Of a stretch of 64,000 nucleotides of DNA, positions 22,118 to 31,950 are shown piece after piece (position 1 is the stretch's first letter; each line of letters starts with the position of its first letter). This DNA is from Saxidomus purpurata. Lineage: Eukaryota; Mollusca; Bivalvia; Venerida; Veneridae. The stretch spans positions 48,213,706 to 48,277,705 of the forward strand of contig JAFMSR010000002.1 of the NCBI GenBank assembly GCA_022818135.1, written 5' to 3'. A program made the translations under genes and the position numbers. The notes under the pieces are model-generated. The model was given only the letters and a program-made list of their open reading frames with translations, made no database searches and was not told the origin of the DNA.

Positions 22118-22290
22118 TGTCATGATTTGGGTCTTTGTAACAATGTCTATCAAGTAGCATATCACAAATGTGAGTAAATAACACAACACGTGTTAGCTCT
22201 ACAAGATCAATCTTTATTGTGGCTCAAGCCTTAACATCAACGGGGGTTTTCTATGAGCATGTGCATGAGTATTAGACTGGCAATACTACA
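22118..22290 (-). repeat. 5' LTR of the Ty3/gypsy element
   Basis: 173 bp. On its own strand it begins TGTAGTATTGCC and ends ATCATGACA (TG…CA). Immediately internal, TGGTTTCAGAAGG (22105-22117) is a plausible tRNA primer-binding site beginning TGG; I could not assign the tRNA. GGAAG follows at 22291. Confidence 0.92.
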
Positions 22291-22560
22291 GGAAGCAGTT
22301 CCAGTCCACTGCACTTAAGGGCCACTGTTACAAAAAAAAACAGAAAAAAATGGTTAGTGGTTTCTTCTCATCAACCATGTTATATATACATGTACTATAC
22401 AGCACTTCATTACTGTAGTATAGTAACTATAGTACTACTCAGAACCACAGTCGTATAGTTTACAGTACTATAGAACACTACAGTACTACACAGAGATTAC
22501 AGTACTATTGTCATATTCAGCACTACAGTAATATACATTACTATACAGCACTAAACCCAG
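22291..22560 (+). repeat. Old repeat flank and CAGTACTATA-rich low-complexity tract
   Basis: 22291-22380 continues the repeat interrupted by Ty3 (CCAGTCCACTGCACTTAAGG, GCCACTGTTAC). From about 22396 to 22556 the sequence is a degenerate array of short TACAGTACTATAG-like words. Confidence 0.6.
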
Positions 22561-22751
22561 GTCTCGGTGGGCAATCATTGACTGTAGTAGATACAAGATA
22601 CATCAACTTTACACTACCATCTTAGTATGTTCATTAAATAAGTTTGAATTTTCTCAAATATGAAATATAAAATTATTGCTGGTTCTTTGCTTTAAATTGT
22701 TACATTTTCCCCGTAAAAGCTGTCATCTTATTTTAGTTCATGTAATTTCAG

Positions 22752-22886
22752 CGTTGGTTTATGTATCCACCTGAAAAACAGCCAGTATTTAACCCTAACA
22801 AGACAACTCTTCACTGGTTGATGGAGGAATATGACAACCTACACCCTGCAGATAAACCACTGGAATGTACAATAAATCAAGGAGAG
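22752..22886 (+). CDS. JMJD8: JMJD8-like JmjC protein, internal exon
   Basis: The acceptor is GTAATTTCAG and the donor is GAG|GTAGGT; the exon is 45 codons in phase 0. It reads RWFMYPPEKQPVFNPNKTTL, then HWLMEEYDNLHPADKPLECT and INQGE. Human JMJD8 has RWFLYPPEKTPEFHPNKTTL and RPLECTIRAGE in the same place. This is the central strand region of the JmjC cupin fold between the two metal-ligand exons. Confidence 0.95.
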
Positions 22887-23287
22887 GTAGGTCAGATGAA
22901 TAATTGAATGTACAATCAATTAAGTGGAGGTAATGTCAATAATGTACTAGTATGATATATCAAGGAGAGATGGGGTTTGAGAAATTATTGAATTTAGAAA
23001 TAATAAATGTCTCCCTGTATTTTATAGTTGAATAAAATGCATTCAGAAGTTTGGATGTGTAAGTAACTAAATCAAGATTGTGTAGCATGAGTGATTTAAT
23101 TTTTCACATCAGAATGACCGATTATATTTTATTCAACGATAAAATATAGCGATAGGTATATAAATATACACATTATTTTGATTCTAACACAGAAGTTCCT
23201 TTGAAAGCTATCCAGAACTATATTGAATGCATAGTAGTACATCATTTTATCTTTAAAAGGTGAAAAGCTATTGGACTTGCTTTTTTT
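22887..23287. other. Intron sequence, nothing recognised
   Basis: A short echo of the exon end (TGGAATGTACAATAAATCAA GGAGAGG) recurs as GAATGTACAATCAATTAAGTGGAGG and ATATATCAAGGAGAGATGGGG at 22905-22975, suggesting local duplication of the exon 3' end. No other feature is visible before the family B copy. Confidence 0.5.
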
Positions 23288-23456
23288 GCCCCCCGAAGGG
23301 TGGCATATTAAAATCGCACCGTCCGTCCGTCTGTAACTTTCTCATGCATTGAAGGATTTTAAAATAACTTGGCACAAATGTCTAGCACATGGAGAGGACA
23401 CAGACCGTGAGACACCTCTTTCGGGGGCATTCGTCACTTGTGAGGGACAGCTCTTG
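23288..23456 (+). repeat. Minimal family B element, ~169 bp
   Basis: It has both B termini (GCCCCCCGAAGGGTGGCATA at the start, GAGGGACAGCTCTTG at the end) but only one partial unit between them (TCATGCATTGAAGGATTTTA, AACTTGGCACAAATGTCTAG), which jumps straight to the distal GGAGAGGACACAGACCGTGA segment. It marks the element boundaries well. Confidence 0.85.
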
Positions 23457-23547
23457 TTACATATGTCATATCATTATGTCATTTACAGCACGTCACCCTT
23501 AGAGAAATGTGCTGTATTTAATCATGTAATAAAATGCAGATTTTTTT

Positions 23548-24258
23548 GCCCCCGAAGGGTGGCATATTAAAATCGCACCGTCAGTCAGTCCGTCGGTCGG
23601 TCTGTGCGTCCCCACTAACAAATTCGTGACTGGACTGTAACTTTGTCATGTATTGAATGATTTTAAAATAACTTGGCACAAATGTCTAGCACATCAAGGC
23701 AACGTGTTGTGTGCAAGACCCACGTCCCTAACTAAAAGGTCGAGGTCACACTTAGAGTTTGAAGGTAATGGATTCCTCTAAATATGCATATATGCACACA
23801 TTAGTGTCTGGACTGTAACTTTGTCATGCATTGAAGGATTTTAAAAATAACTTGACACAAATGTCTAGCACATCAAAATGAAGTGTCATGTGCAAGACCC
23901 ACTTCGCTACTTCAAAGGTCAAGGTCACACTTAGAGTTTTTAGGTAATGGAATCCTGTGTATATGCATATATTTGTGTCCGGATCGTATCTTTGTCATGC
24001 ATTAATTGATTTAAAATAACTTGGCACAAATGTTCAGCACATCAAGACAGTGTGTTGTCTGCAAGAACCATGTCCCTACCTCAAAGGTCAAGGTCACACT
24101 TAGTGTTTAAAAGTAATGGAATACTGTATGCATGGTAACTCTGTCATGCATGGAAGGATTTTAAAATTACATAGCACATTTATTGAGCACATGGAGAGGA
24201 CACATACTGTGAGACACCTCTTTCGAGGGCATTCGTCACTAGTGACGGACAGCTCTTG
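23548..24258 (+). repeat. Family B element, about four units
   Basis: Same termini as 23288-23456 with units repeating GTGTCTGGACTGTAACTTTG and CAAAGGTCAAGGTCACACTT. It is preceded by ~70 bp (GTCATTTACAGCACGTCACC …) that also precedes the B copy at 27203, evidence for a tandem duplication of B plus spacer. Confidence 0.85.
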
Positions 24259-24288
24259 TTATATAAAAAATTATGTCACGTCATTATT

Positions 24289-25651
24289 ATACCCCCGAAA
24301 CGAAGTTTGGGGGGTATATAGGAGTCATCCGGCGGTTGGTTGGTCAGTCGGTCGGGCGTACAGTCGGTCGGTCAGGCGGTCTGTTTCATTTTCCTTGTCT
24401 GGAGCATAACTTGAAAACTACTTGTTGGAATTCAATACAACTTCATACAATGGTCAAGTACATTGAGAGGAAGTGCAGTGCACATGAACCATAACTCCAT
24501 CTTGACTCATTACAGATTTATTGCCCTTTGTTACTTTTCCTTGTCCAGAGCATAACTTGAAAACTACTGGTTGGAATTCAAAACAGCTTCATACAATGAT
24601 CAAGCACAATAAGAGGAAGTGCAGTGCACAAGAACCATAACTCTATCTTGAGTAGTTACAGAGTTATTGCCCTTTGTTACATTTCCTTGTCCGGAGCATA
24701 ACTTGAAAATTACCGGTTGGAATTCAATACAACTTCATACAATGGTCAAGTACATTGAGAGGAAGAGCAGTGCACAGGAACCATGACTTTGTTGATTCAT
24801 TACAGAGTTATTGCCCTTTGTTACTTTTCCTTGTCCGGAGCATTACTAGAGAACTACTGGTTGGAATTCAATACAACTTCATAAAATGGTCTAGCACAAT
24901 GAGAGGAAGTGCAGTGTAGAAGAATGATAACTCTATCTTGAGTATTTACAGAGTTATTGCCCTTTGTTACTTTTCCTTGTCCGGAGCATAATTTGAAAAC
25001 TACCGGTTGGAATTCAATACAACTTCATACAATGGTCAAGTACATTGAGAGGAAATGCAGCGCACAGGAACCATGACTCTTTCTTGATTCATTACAGAGT
25101 TATTGCCCTTTGTTACTTTTCCTTGTCCGGAGCATTGCTTGAAAACTACTGGTTGGAATTCAATACAACTTCATAAAATGGTCTAGCACAATGAGAGGAA
25201 GTGCAGTATAGAAGAACCATGACTCTATCTTGAGTATTTACAGAGTTATTGCCCTTTGTTACTTTTATTTGTCCGGAGCATAACTTGAAAACTACTGGTT
25301 GGAATTCAATACAACTTCATACAATGGTCAAGTACATTGAGAGAAAGTGCATTGCACAGGAACCATAACTCTTTCTTGACTAAGTACAGAGTTATTGCCC
25401 TTTGTTAGTTTTCCTTTTCCAGAGCATTACTTGAAAACTACTGTTTGGAATTCAATACAACTTCATACAATGATCTAGCACAATGAGAAGAAGTGCAGTG
25501 TACAAGAACCATAACTCTATCTTGAGTATTTACAGAGTTATTGCCCATTTGTACTTTTCCTTGTCACAGAGCATAACTTGAAAACTACTGGTTGGAATGC
25601 AATACAACTTCGTACAATGGTCCAACACAATGAGAGGACGTGTAGTGTACA
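24289..25651 (+). repeat. Family A element, first part (interrupted by family D)
   Basis: It starts with the hairpin ATACCCCCGAAACGAAGTTT and GGTCGGTCAGGCGG-type sequence, then about nine ~140 bp units. It breaks at GTGTAGTGTACA (25651), where family D begins, and resumes at 26978. Confidence 0.87.
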
Positions 25652-26977
25652 ACAAGAGCACCGCAAAGCGCAGCAAGATACGCCCAAAGTGTTGTATCAG
25701 AGAATGGGAGCAAAATTTAGGCTGTTGAAGCCCAACGGACAGGAACAAGAATAAAAAATTGAAGTTATATAAAAAAATCTAAGTCCCCAACCAGAAAATC
25801 CTAACCTGGTACAAAAATGTCAAAAAACACCAAAAAATTGGAGGTACCATTCATGTTGTACCACAGAAAAGTGGTCTCGGTTTTTCCGTACTGCCAATAA
25901 TAAAAAAGTTACAAAATATGCTATTGATAGTAACATAAAAGGGAAGTAATTCAATAAAAAAATTAAGCAAACAAAATAGAATCTCCCAAATAAAAACAAG
26001 AGCACTGTAATCAAGAGCAAATGCAGAGCAATATCCAAACAGTTATTTGACGCTTGAACCTTAAGTGTGACCTTGACCTTGAAGTGAACCATCCGGAACA
26101 TGGCTTCTGCACATCGTCTCAATGTGGTAAACAATTGTGTCAGGTTTCTTCGAAATCCTTCACGGGGTTCAAGAGTTACAGAGCGGAAGGGAAACAAAAT
26201 CAACCCTAAGTGTGACCCTGACCTTGACAGCCACAGAACTTGCTCTGCACCGCCCCCCCCCCCTTAACATTTCTCCCCCCCTCTTCGATCCTCAAGTTCA
26301 AAGTTACACGGAGGAAACAAAATATATGACCTTTGACCCGTAAGTATGACCTTGACCTTGAATCCAGCCATCCGGAACATTGCTTCTGCACGTCGTCTCA
26401 GTCTGGTTAACATTTGTGTCAGGTTTGAAATCCTTCAAGGGGTTCAAGAGTTACAGAGCGGAAGGGAAATTGCTAACGGACAGACGGACGGACAGACAGA
26501 CGTCCGGAACATTGCTTCTGCACGTCGTCTCAGTCTGGTTAACATTTGTGTCAGGTTTCTTCGAAATCCTTCAAGGGGTTCAAGAGTTACAGAGCGGAAG
26601 GGAAACAAAATCATATGACCTTTGACCGCTAAGTATGACCTTGACCTTGAACCCAGCCATCCGGAACATTGCTTCTGCACGTCGTCTCAGTCTGGTTAAC
26701 ATTTGTGTCAGGTTTCTTCGAAATCCTTCAAGGGGTTCAAGAGTTACAGAGCGGAAGGGAAACAAAATCATATGACCTTTGACCGCTAAGTATGACCTTG
26801 ACCTTGAATCCAGCCATCCGGAACATTGCTTCTGCACGTCGTCTCAGTCTGGTTAACATTTGTGTCAGGTTTCTTCGAAATCCTTCAAAGGGTTCAAGAG
26901 TTACAGAGCGGAAGGGAAATTGCTGACGGACAGACGGACACCGAGGCGATAACATAATACGTCCCTTCGGGCGTATA
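25652..26977 (-). repeat. Family D element nested in family A
   Basis: It begins ACAAGAGCACCGCAAAGCGC and ends GTCCCTTCGGGCGTATA (hairpin ATACGCCCGAAGGGACGTAT on the other strand). Four to five ~150-170 bp units carry CTTCTGCACGTCGTCTCAGT, TTAACATTTGTGTCAGGTTT and TATGACCTTGACCTTGA. The segment 25840-25970 resembles the unique part of family C. A second ACAAGAGCACTG start at ~25996 suggests a D-in-D insertion or internal duplication. The open frames on both strands are repeat by-products. Confidence 0.83.
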
Positions 26978-27134
26978 AAAACCATAACTCTATCTTGACT
27001 AATTACAGAGTTATTGCCAAGAACAATATCTCTATTTTAGTGTTTATTTTTGCAAGGTATTCTATTACTACGAACTTCCTCAGTTTATAAAGCAGTCTTT
27101 CGGGGGTATTAATCACATTTAGTGATAGCTCTAG
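26978..27134 (+). repeat. Family A element, resumed 3' part
   Basis: It continues the unit broken at 25651 (AAAACCATAACTCTATCTTG) through AGAACAATATCTCTATTTTA to the terminal ATTAATCACATTTAGTGATA and GCTCTAG. Confidence 0.87.
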
Positions 27135-27202
27135 TGTCATTTACAGCACGTCACCCTTAGAGAAATGTGCTGTATTGAATCGTGTAATAAAATGCAGATT
27201 TT

Positions 27203-27878
27203 ATGCCCTCGAATGGTGGCATATAAAAATTGCACTGTCAGTCTGTCCCCACTTACAAATTCGTGTCCGGACTGTAAATTTGTCATGCATTGAAGGATTT
27301 TTAAATAACTTGGCACAAATGTCTAGCACATCAAGACGACGTGTCGCGTGCAAGACCCACATCCCTACCTCAAAGGTCAAGGTCACACTTAGAGTTTGCA
27401 GGTAATGGATTCCTCTATATATGCATATATGCACACATTCGTGTCCGGACTGTAACTTTGTCATGCATTGAAGGATTTTAAAATAGTATGGCACAAATGT
27501 CTAGCACATTAAGACGACTTGTTGCCTGCAAGACCCACATCCCTACCTCAAAGGTCAAGGTCACACTAAGAGTTTGAAGGTAATAGAATACTGTTTATAT
27601 ACATACATTTGTGTCCTGGCTATAACTTTGTCATGCATTGATTGATTTAAAAATAACTTGGCACAAATGTTCAGACCAGTAAGCCCATGTGTCGAGTGCA
27701 AGACCCATGTCCCTACCTCAAAGGTCAAGGTCACACTTAGTATTTACAAGTAATGGAATACTGTATGTATGGTAACTCTGTCATGCATGGAAGGATTTTA
27801 AAATTACATAGCACATGGAGAGGACACAAAACTGTGAGACACCTGGGGGCATTCGTCACTTGTGAGGGACAGCTCTTG
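27203..27878 (+). repeat. Family B element, about four units
   Basis: It starts ATGCCCTCGAATGGTGGCAT and ends GGGACAGCTCTTG. The preceding ~70 bp matches the sequence before the B copy at 23548. It lies 127 bp upstream of the last JMJD8 exon. Confidence 0.85.
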
Positions 27879-28004
27879 TTTCCCTATATGTTTATATAGG
27901 AAATGCAACGTGTCCTGTTAGAATAAATCAAGTGAAATTAGTGAATGTTATCTTCAAAATCTCACTGTACAGTTCACTTTAGTCTCGTTTTCTTTATTTT
28001 TCAG

Positions 28005-28085
28005 ATAATATATTTTCCAGACAGATGGTGGCATGGCACATTAAATATTGACACAAGTGTTTTTATTTCAACTTTCCTGGGATGA
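28005..28085 (+). CDS. JMJD8: JMJD8-like JmjC protein, last exon with distal metal His
   Basis: The acceptor is TTTTCAG. In phase it reads IIYFPDRWWHGTLNIDTSVF then ISTFLG and TGA at 28083-28085. The human protein ends with the same WWHATLNLD..VFISTFLG. The His of WWH corresponds to the distal JmjC metal ligand. The C-terminus falls exactly at the conserved end, so this terminal exon looks intact and under constraint. Confidence 0.96.
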   Translation: MIYFPDRWWHGTLNIDTSVFISTFLG

Positions 28086-28256
28086 CAGCTGAAAAAGAGA
28101 AAACTTCTTTCTTCAGTATTTATTATAAAATGATATTTATAGAGATTAGAAAACAGAAATATAACAGTGAGAGGTGGTACATTGCAGTGTGAAGTGAGGT
28201 AGTATGTAAGTTTAAGATCCAGCCAGTTCTCAACTGGAAGTGAGATTAGTTTTTGT
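28086..28256 (+). other. Probable start of the JMJD8 3' UTR
   Basis: 171 bp of non-repeat sequence between the stop codon and a family C insertion. I see no canonical AATAAA here. After the C element the unique sequence continues (AAGAAGAGGAAGAACTTGAA) and has AATAAA at 30059-30064, so the original 3' UTR may have been split by the insertion. Confidence 0.5.
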
Positions 28257-28370
28257 TGTCGAGCCCGCTTGCGGTGAGCTCGATATAGTTGTCACTTTTG
28301 GCGATTCGGTGTATGTGCCTGCGTCAGTGCGTCAGTGCGTCCGTCCGATTTTGTCTGGACCATATCTTTT
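28257..28370 (+). repeat. Family C element, 5' part (interrupted by family B)
   Basis: It opens TGTCGAGCCCGCTTGCGGTG and breaks within CCATATCTTTTT, where B begins. The same C sequence is uninterrupted (ATCTTTTTCATGCATGG) at 15375 and 15535, which fixes the insertion point within the T run. Confidence 0.87.
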
Positions 28371-29436
28371 TATGCCCCCGAAGGGTGGCATATTAAAATC
28401 GCACCGTCTGACCGTCTGTCTGTCCGTCCGTCCGTGCGTCCCCACTTACAAATTCGTGTCCGGACTGTAACTTTGTCATGCATTGAAGGATTTTAAAATA
28501 ACTTGGCACACATGTCTAGCACATCAAGACGACGTGTCGCGTGCAAGACCCACATCCCTACCTCAAAGGTGAAGGTCACACTTGGAGTATGAAGGTTATG
28601 GAATCCTCTATATATGCACACATTCGTGTCCGGACTGTAACTTTGTCATGCATTGAAGGATTTTAAATAACTAGGAACACATGTCTAGCACATCAAGACG
28701 ACGTGTCGCGTGCAAGACCCACGTCCCTAGCTCAAAGGTCAAGGTCATACTTAGAGTTTGAAGGTAATGGATTCCTCTATATATGCATATATGCACACAT
28801 TCGTGTCCGGACTGTAACTTTGTCATGCATTGAAGGATTTTAAAATAACTTGGCACAAATGTCTAGCACATCAAGACGACGTGTCGCGTGCAAGACCCAA
28901 GTCCCTAGCTCAAAGGTCAAGGTCACACTTAGAGTTTGAAGGTAATGGATTCCTCTATATATGCATATATGCACACATTCGTGTCCGGACTGTAACTTTG
29001 TCATGCCTTGAAGGATTTTAAAATAGTATGGCACAAATGTCTAGCACATCAAGACGACGTGTCGCGTGCAAGACCCACATCCCTACCACAAAGGTCAAGG
29101 TCACACTTAGAGTTTATAGGTAATGGAATCCTGTATATATGCATACATTTATGTCCGGACTATAACTTTATTATGCTTTGAAGGATTTTAAAATAACTTG
29201 GCACAAATGTCTAGCACATCAAGCGGATGTGTCGCGTGCAAGACCCAAGTCCCTACCTCAAAGGTCAAGGTCACACTTAGTGTTTAAAGTAATGGAATAC
29301 TGTATGCATGATTACTCTGTCATGCATGGAAGGATTTTAAAATTACATAGCACATTTATTGAGCACATGGAGAGGACACAGACTGTGAGGCACCTCTTTC
29401 GGGGGCATTCGTCACTTGTGAGGGACAGCTCTTGTT
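28371..29436 (+). repeat. Family B element nested in family C, about six units
   Basis: It begins TATGCCCCCGAAGGGTGGCA and ends GGACAGCTCTTGT, after which family C resumes with TCATGCATGGAGGG. Total T residues fit insertion between two Ts of a five-T run without a target duplication. The units are the most regular of the B copies and carry CAAAGGTCAAGGTCA each time. Confidence 0.88.
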
Positions 29437-30025
29437 CATGCATGGAGGGATTTTGATGTTACTGGGCACAAATGTTCACCATCATGAGACGGAGTGTAAT
29501 GCACAAGAACCAGGTCCCTAGGTCTAAGGTCAAGGTCACACTTGGAGGTTAAAGGTCAAATTCAAGAATGACTTTGTCCGGAGCATATCTTTTTCATGCA
29601 TGGAGGGATTTTAATTTAACTTTGCACAAATGTTCACCATCATGAGACGGAGTGCCATGCGCAAGAACCAGGTCCCTAGGTCTAAGGTCAAGATCACACT
29701 TAGAGGTTAAAGTTCAAAGTCAAGAATATCTTTGTCTGGAGCATTTCTTCTTCATGCATGGAGGGATTTTGATGTTACTTTGTACAAATGTTCACCACCA
29801 TGGGTTACCCTTGTTTTTAGAATTACTTACCTTTGTTGTTACTATAAATAGCTTATGTTGTAACTTTTTTATTACTGGCCGTAGAGAAAAGTCGAGACCA
29901 CTTTTTTTGGTACAACATGCATGTTACATCCAATATTTAGGTGTATTTTGACCCATCTCTACTTGGTAAGGAGTTAGCCCTTTTGACATATGGCGGGCTC
30001 GACATGTTGCACGTGGGCATCTAGT
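29437..30025 (+). repeat. Family C element, resumed part
   Basis: Two and a half ~160 bp units, then the unique 3' part with GTAGAGAAAAGTCGAGACCA and the end GTTGCACGTGGGCATCTAGT. Confidence 0.87.
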
Positions 30026-30058
30026 TTAAGAAGAGGAAGAACTTGAAGACATGTGACA

Positions 30059-30064
30059 AATAAA
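30059..30064 (+). terminator. Possible poly(A) signal for JMJD8 transcripts
   Basis: AATAAA in the context GTGACAAATAAAGGCAAC, 1.97 kb after the stop codon and just beyond the family C insertion. It is the first exact AATAAA I saw in unique sequence downstream of the gene. Inference only. Confidence 0.35.
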
Positions 30065-30269
30065 GGCAACAACAGCAGTAACTACTCTAGATCATGACAA
30101 TGGATCCAATAACTGTGGAAGTGTCACAAATACACTTACAAGGTAGCTGGACTGCACTGTGTACAGATATTGACCAAAGTTAAATAGTATTAAATATTTA
30201 TTATTTCTCCTGACAGACAATATCTCTTACAAAAATTAACAGCTTCAGTAGAAAGGTTGTTCACACAAT

Positions 30270-31395
30270 ACATTGTACTGATGGTTCTGCAACATACGTC
30301 TGCACAATATGTGAGGAATAAGTCTACACATTATGTGAGGCATTGGTCTACACAATATGTGAGGCATGGGTCTACACGGTATGTGATTAGGCATACATCT
30401 ACACAATATGTTAAGTATTAGTCTACACAGTGTGCAAGGCATACATCTGCACAATATGTGAGGAATATGTCTACATAATATGTGAGGCATACACCTGCAC
30501 AATATGTGAGGCATGGGTCTACAGAGTATGAGAGGCATACAACTGCACAATGTCTTGGTATGGGTCTACACAGTATGTGAGGCATACAACTGCACAATGT
30601 CTTCGTATGGGTCTACACAATTATGAGGCATTCATCTGCACAATGTGTGAGGCATGGGTCTACACAGTATGTGAGGCATGGGTCTACACGGTATGTGATT
30701 AGGCATACATCTACACAATATGTTAGGTATTGGTTTACACAGTGTGCAAGTCATACATCTGCACAATATGTGAGGAATATGTCTACATAATATGTGAGGC
30801 ATACACCTGCACAATATGTGAGGCATGGGTCTACAGAGTACGAGAGGCATACAACTGCACAATGTCTTGGTATGGGTCTACAGAGTATGAGAGGCATACA
30901 ACTGCACAATGTCTTGGTATGGGTCTAAACAGTATGTGAGGCATACAACTGCACAATGTCTTGGTATGGGTCTACACAATTATGAGGCATTCATCTGCAC
31001 AATATGTGAGGCATACATCTGCACAATTTGTGAGGAATATGTCTACACAATATGTGAGGCATACATCTGCACAATGTGTGGGGCATTGGTCTACACAATA
31101 TGTGAGGCATTCATCTGCACAATGTGTGGGGCATGGGTATACACAGTATGTGAGGCATTCATCTGCACAATGTGTGAGGAATATGTCTACACAATATGTG
31201 AGGCATACATCTGCACAATGTGTGGGGCATGGGTCTACACAATATGTGAGGCGTTCATCTGCACAATGTGTGACGAAAAGTGTACATAATATGTGAGGCG
31301 TACATCCGCGCAATGTGTTGGGCATAGGTCTACAGATTATGTGAGGCATACATGTGCACAATGTGTGAGGCATGGGTCTACACAACATGTGAGGC
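30270..31395. repeat. 24 bp minisatellite with 312 bp higher-order repeat
   Basis: Units alternate ACAATATGTGAGGCATACAT CTGC and ACAATATGTGAGGCATGGGT CTAC. A longer pattern (CACGGTATGTGATTAGGCAT … GTGTGCAAG) recurs 312 bp apart (30371 and 30683), exactly 13 units. As 24 is a multiple of three, frames stay open on both strands (150 codons minus at 30972-31424, 126 codons plus at 30909-31289), giving Cys-rich octapeptide repeats. I treat these as non-coding. Confidence 0.88.
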
Positions 31396-31520
31396 ATAAT
31401 GTAAGAAAATGTAGATGGGGACAAGATAGATATACCAGCACTATTACAATATAAACAGGAATTTATAGCCAGTCTGAAAAATCAGCTTTTCCAGTAAAAA
31501 ATTATAATTAAACTGTTATA

Positions 31521-31560
31521 ACGGGAGTTCCCCAGGGTTCGATTTTATGACCTTTGCTTT
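31521..31560 (+). pseudogene. LINE reverse transcriptase fragment, part 1
   Basis: GGAGTTCCCCAGGGTTCGAT encodes GVPQGS, the motif B region of non-LTR reverse transcriptases, followed by a stop in place of the usual Gly and PLL. The reading resumes after the family D insertion at 31951. It is 5'-truncated and dead. Confidence 0.75.
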
Positions 31561-31950
31561 ATATACACCCGAAGGGACGTACTATGGGAACACCCGTGGC
31601 AGGTGGGCGGCGTCCACACTTTGTCCGCTCTCTAAGTCAAACAGTTTTCATCTGATCTTCACCAAACTTGCTGAACATGTTTGTTGGCAAAGTGTCTCGG
31701 CCAAGTTCGATAACCAGCCAAATTGACCCAAGCACTTATAATGGCCCTTGATTTATGCAAAATTGGCCAAATTAGCCTTGTCCACTCTCTTGGTCAAGCA
31801 CTTTGGATTATGGCCCTTGAATTATCGAAAATGATGAAGTTGGCCTTCTCAGCTCTATAGTTTTAACAGGCTTTACAAAACCTATGAATTGCCGGTTACC
31901 GAGTTATTCATTCTCTGATGGGCGTATTTTTTTTCTATTTGGCACTCTTG
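31561..31950 (+). repeat. Family D element (short) nested in the LINE fragment
   Basis: It starts TATACACCCGAAGGGACGTA and ends GGCACTCTTG, the D termini in forward orientation. It has fewer units than the copy at 25652. Removing it rejoins the LINE reading PLL-F-L-I-Y-V-N-D with a five-T junction, so insertion was without loss and with at most a T-length target. Confidence 0.75.

Larger units (their letters stand above)
14767..22290 (-). mobile_element. Degenerate Ty3/gypsy LTR retrotransposon with nested repeats
   Basis: It is a minus-strand element inside the plus-strand JMJD8 intron. It is bounded by two 173 bp LTRs and a 5 bp target duplication. Gag, protease, reverse transcriptase, RNase H and integrase occur in that order, i.e. 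Ty3/gypsy and not Ty1/copia. Three later repeats (C 15086-15971, A 16061-17131, B 17196-18437) account for ~3.2 kb, so the original was ~4.3 kb. Breaks include several frame changes, stops at ~20168 and ~19230, an altered integrase active site, and truncation of the pol end by repeat B. It cannot be autonomous. Confidence 0.92.

Noticed and set aside
26346..26985. Overlapping ORFs of 80-90 codons on both strands
   Set aside because: They repeat with the family D unit; the same peptides recur each unit and in several frames.
30909..31424. Long Cys-rich ORFs on both strands (126 and 150 codons), suggestive of a repeat-rich secreted protein
   Set aside because: They lie in a 24 bp minisatellite whose unit length keeps frames open on both strands; no splice sites, signal peptide or homologous domain.
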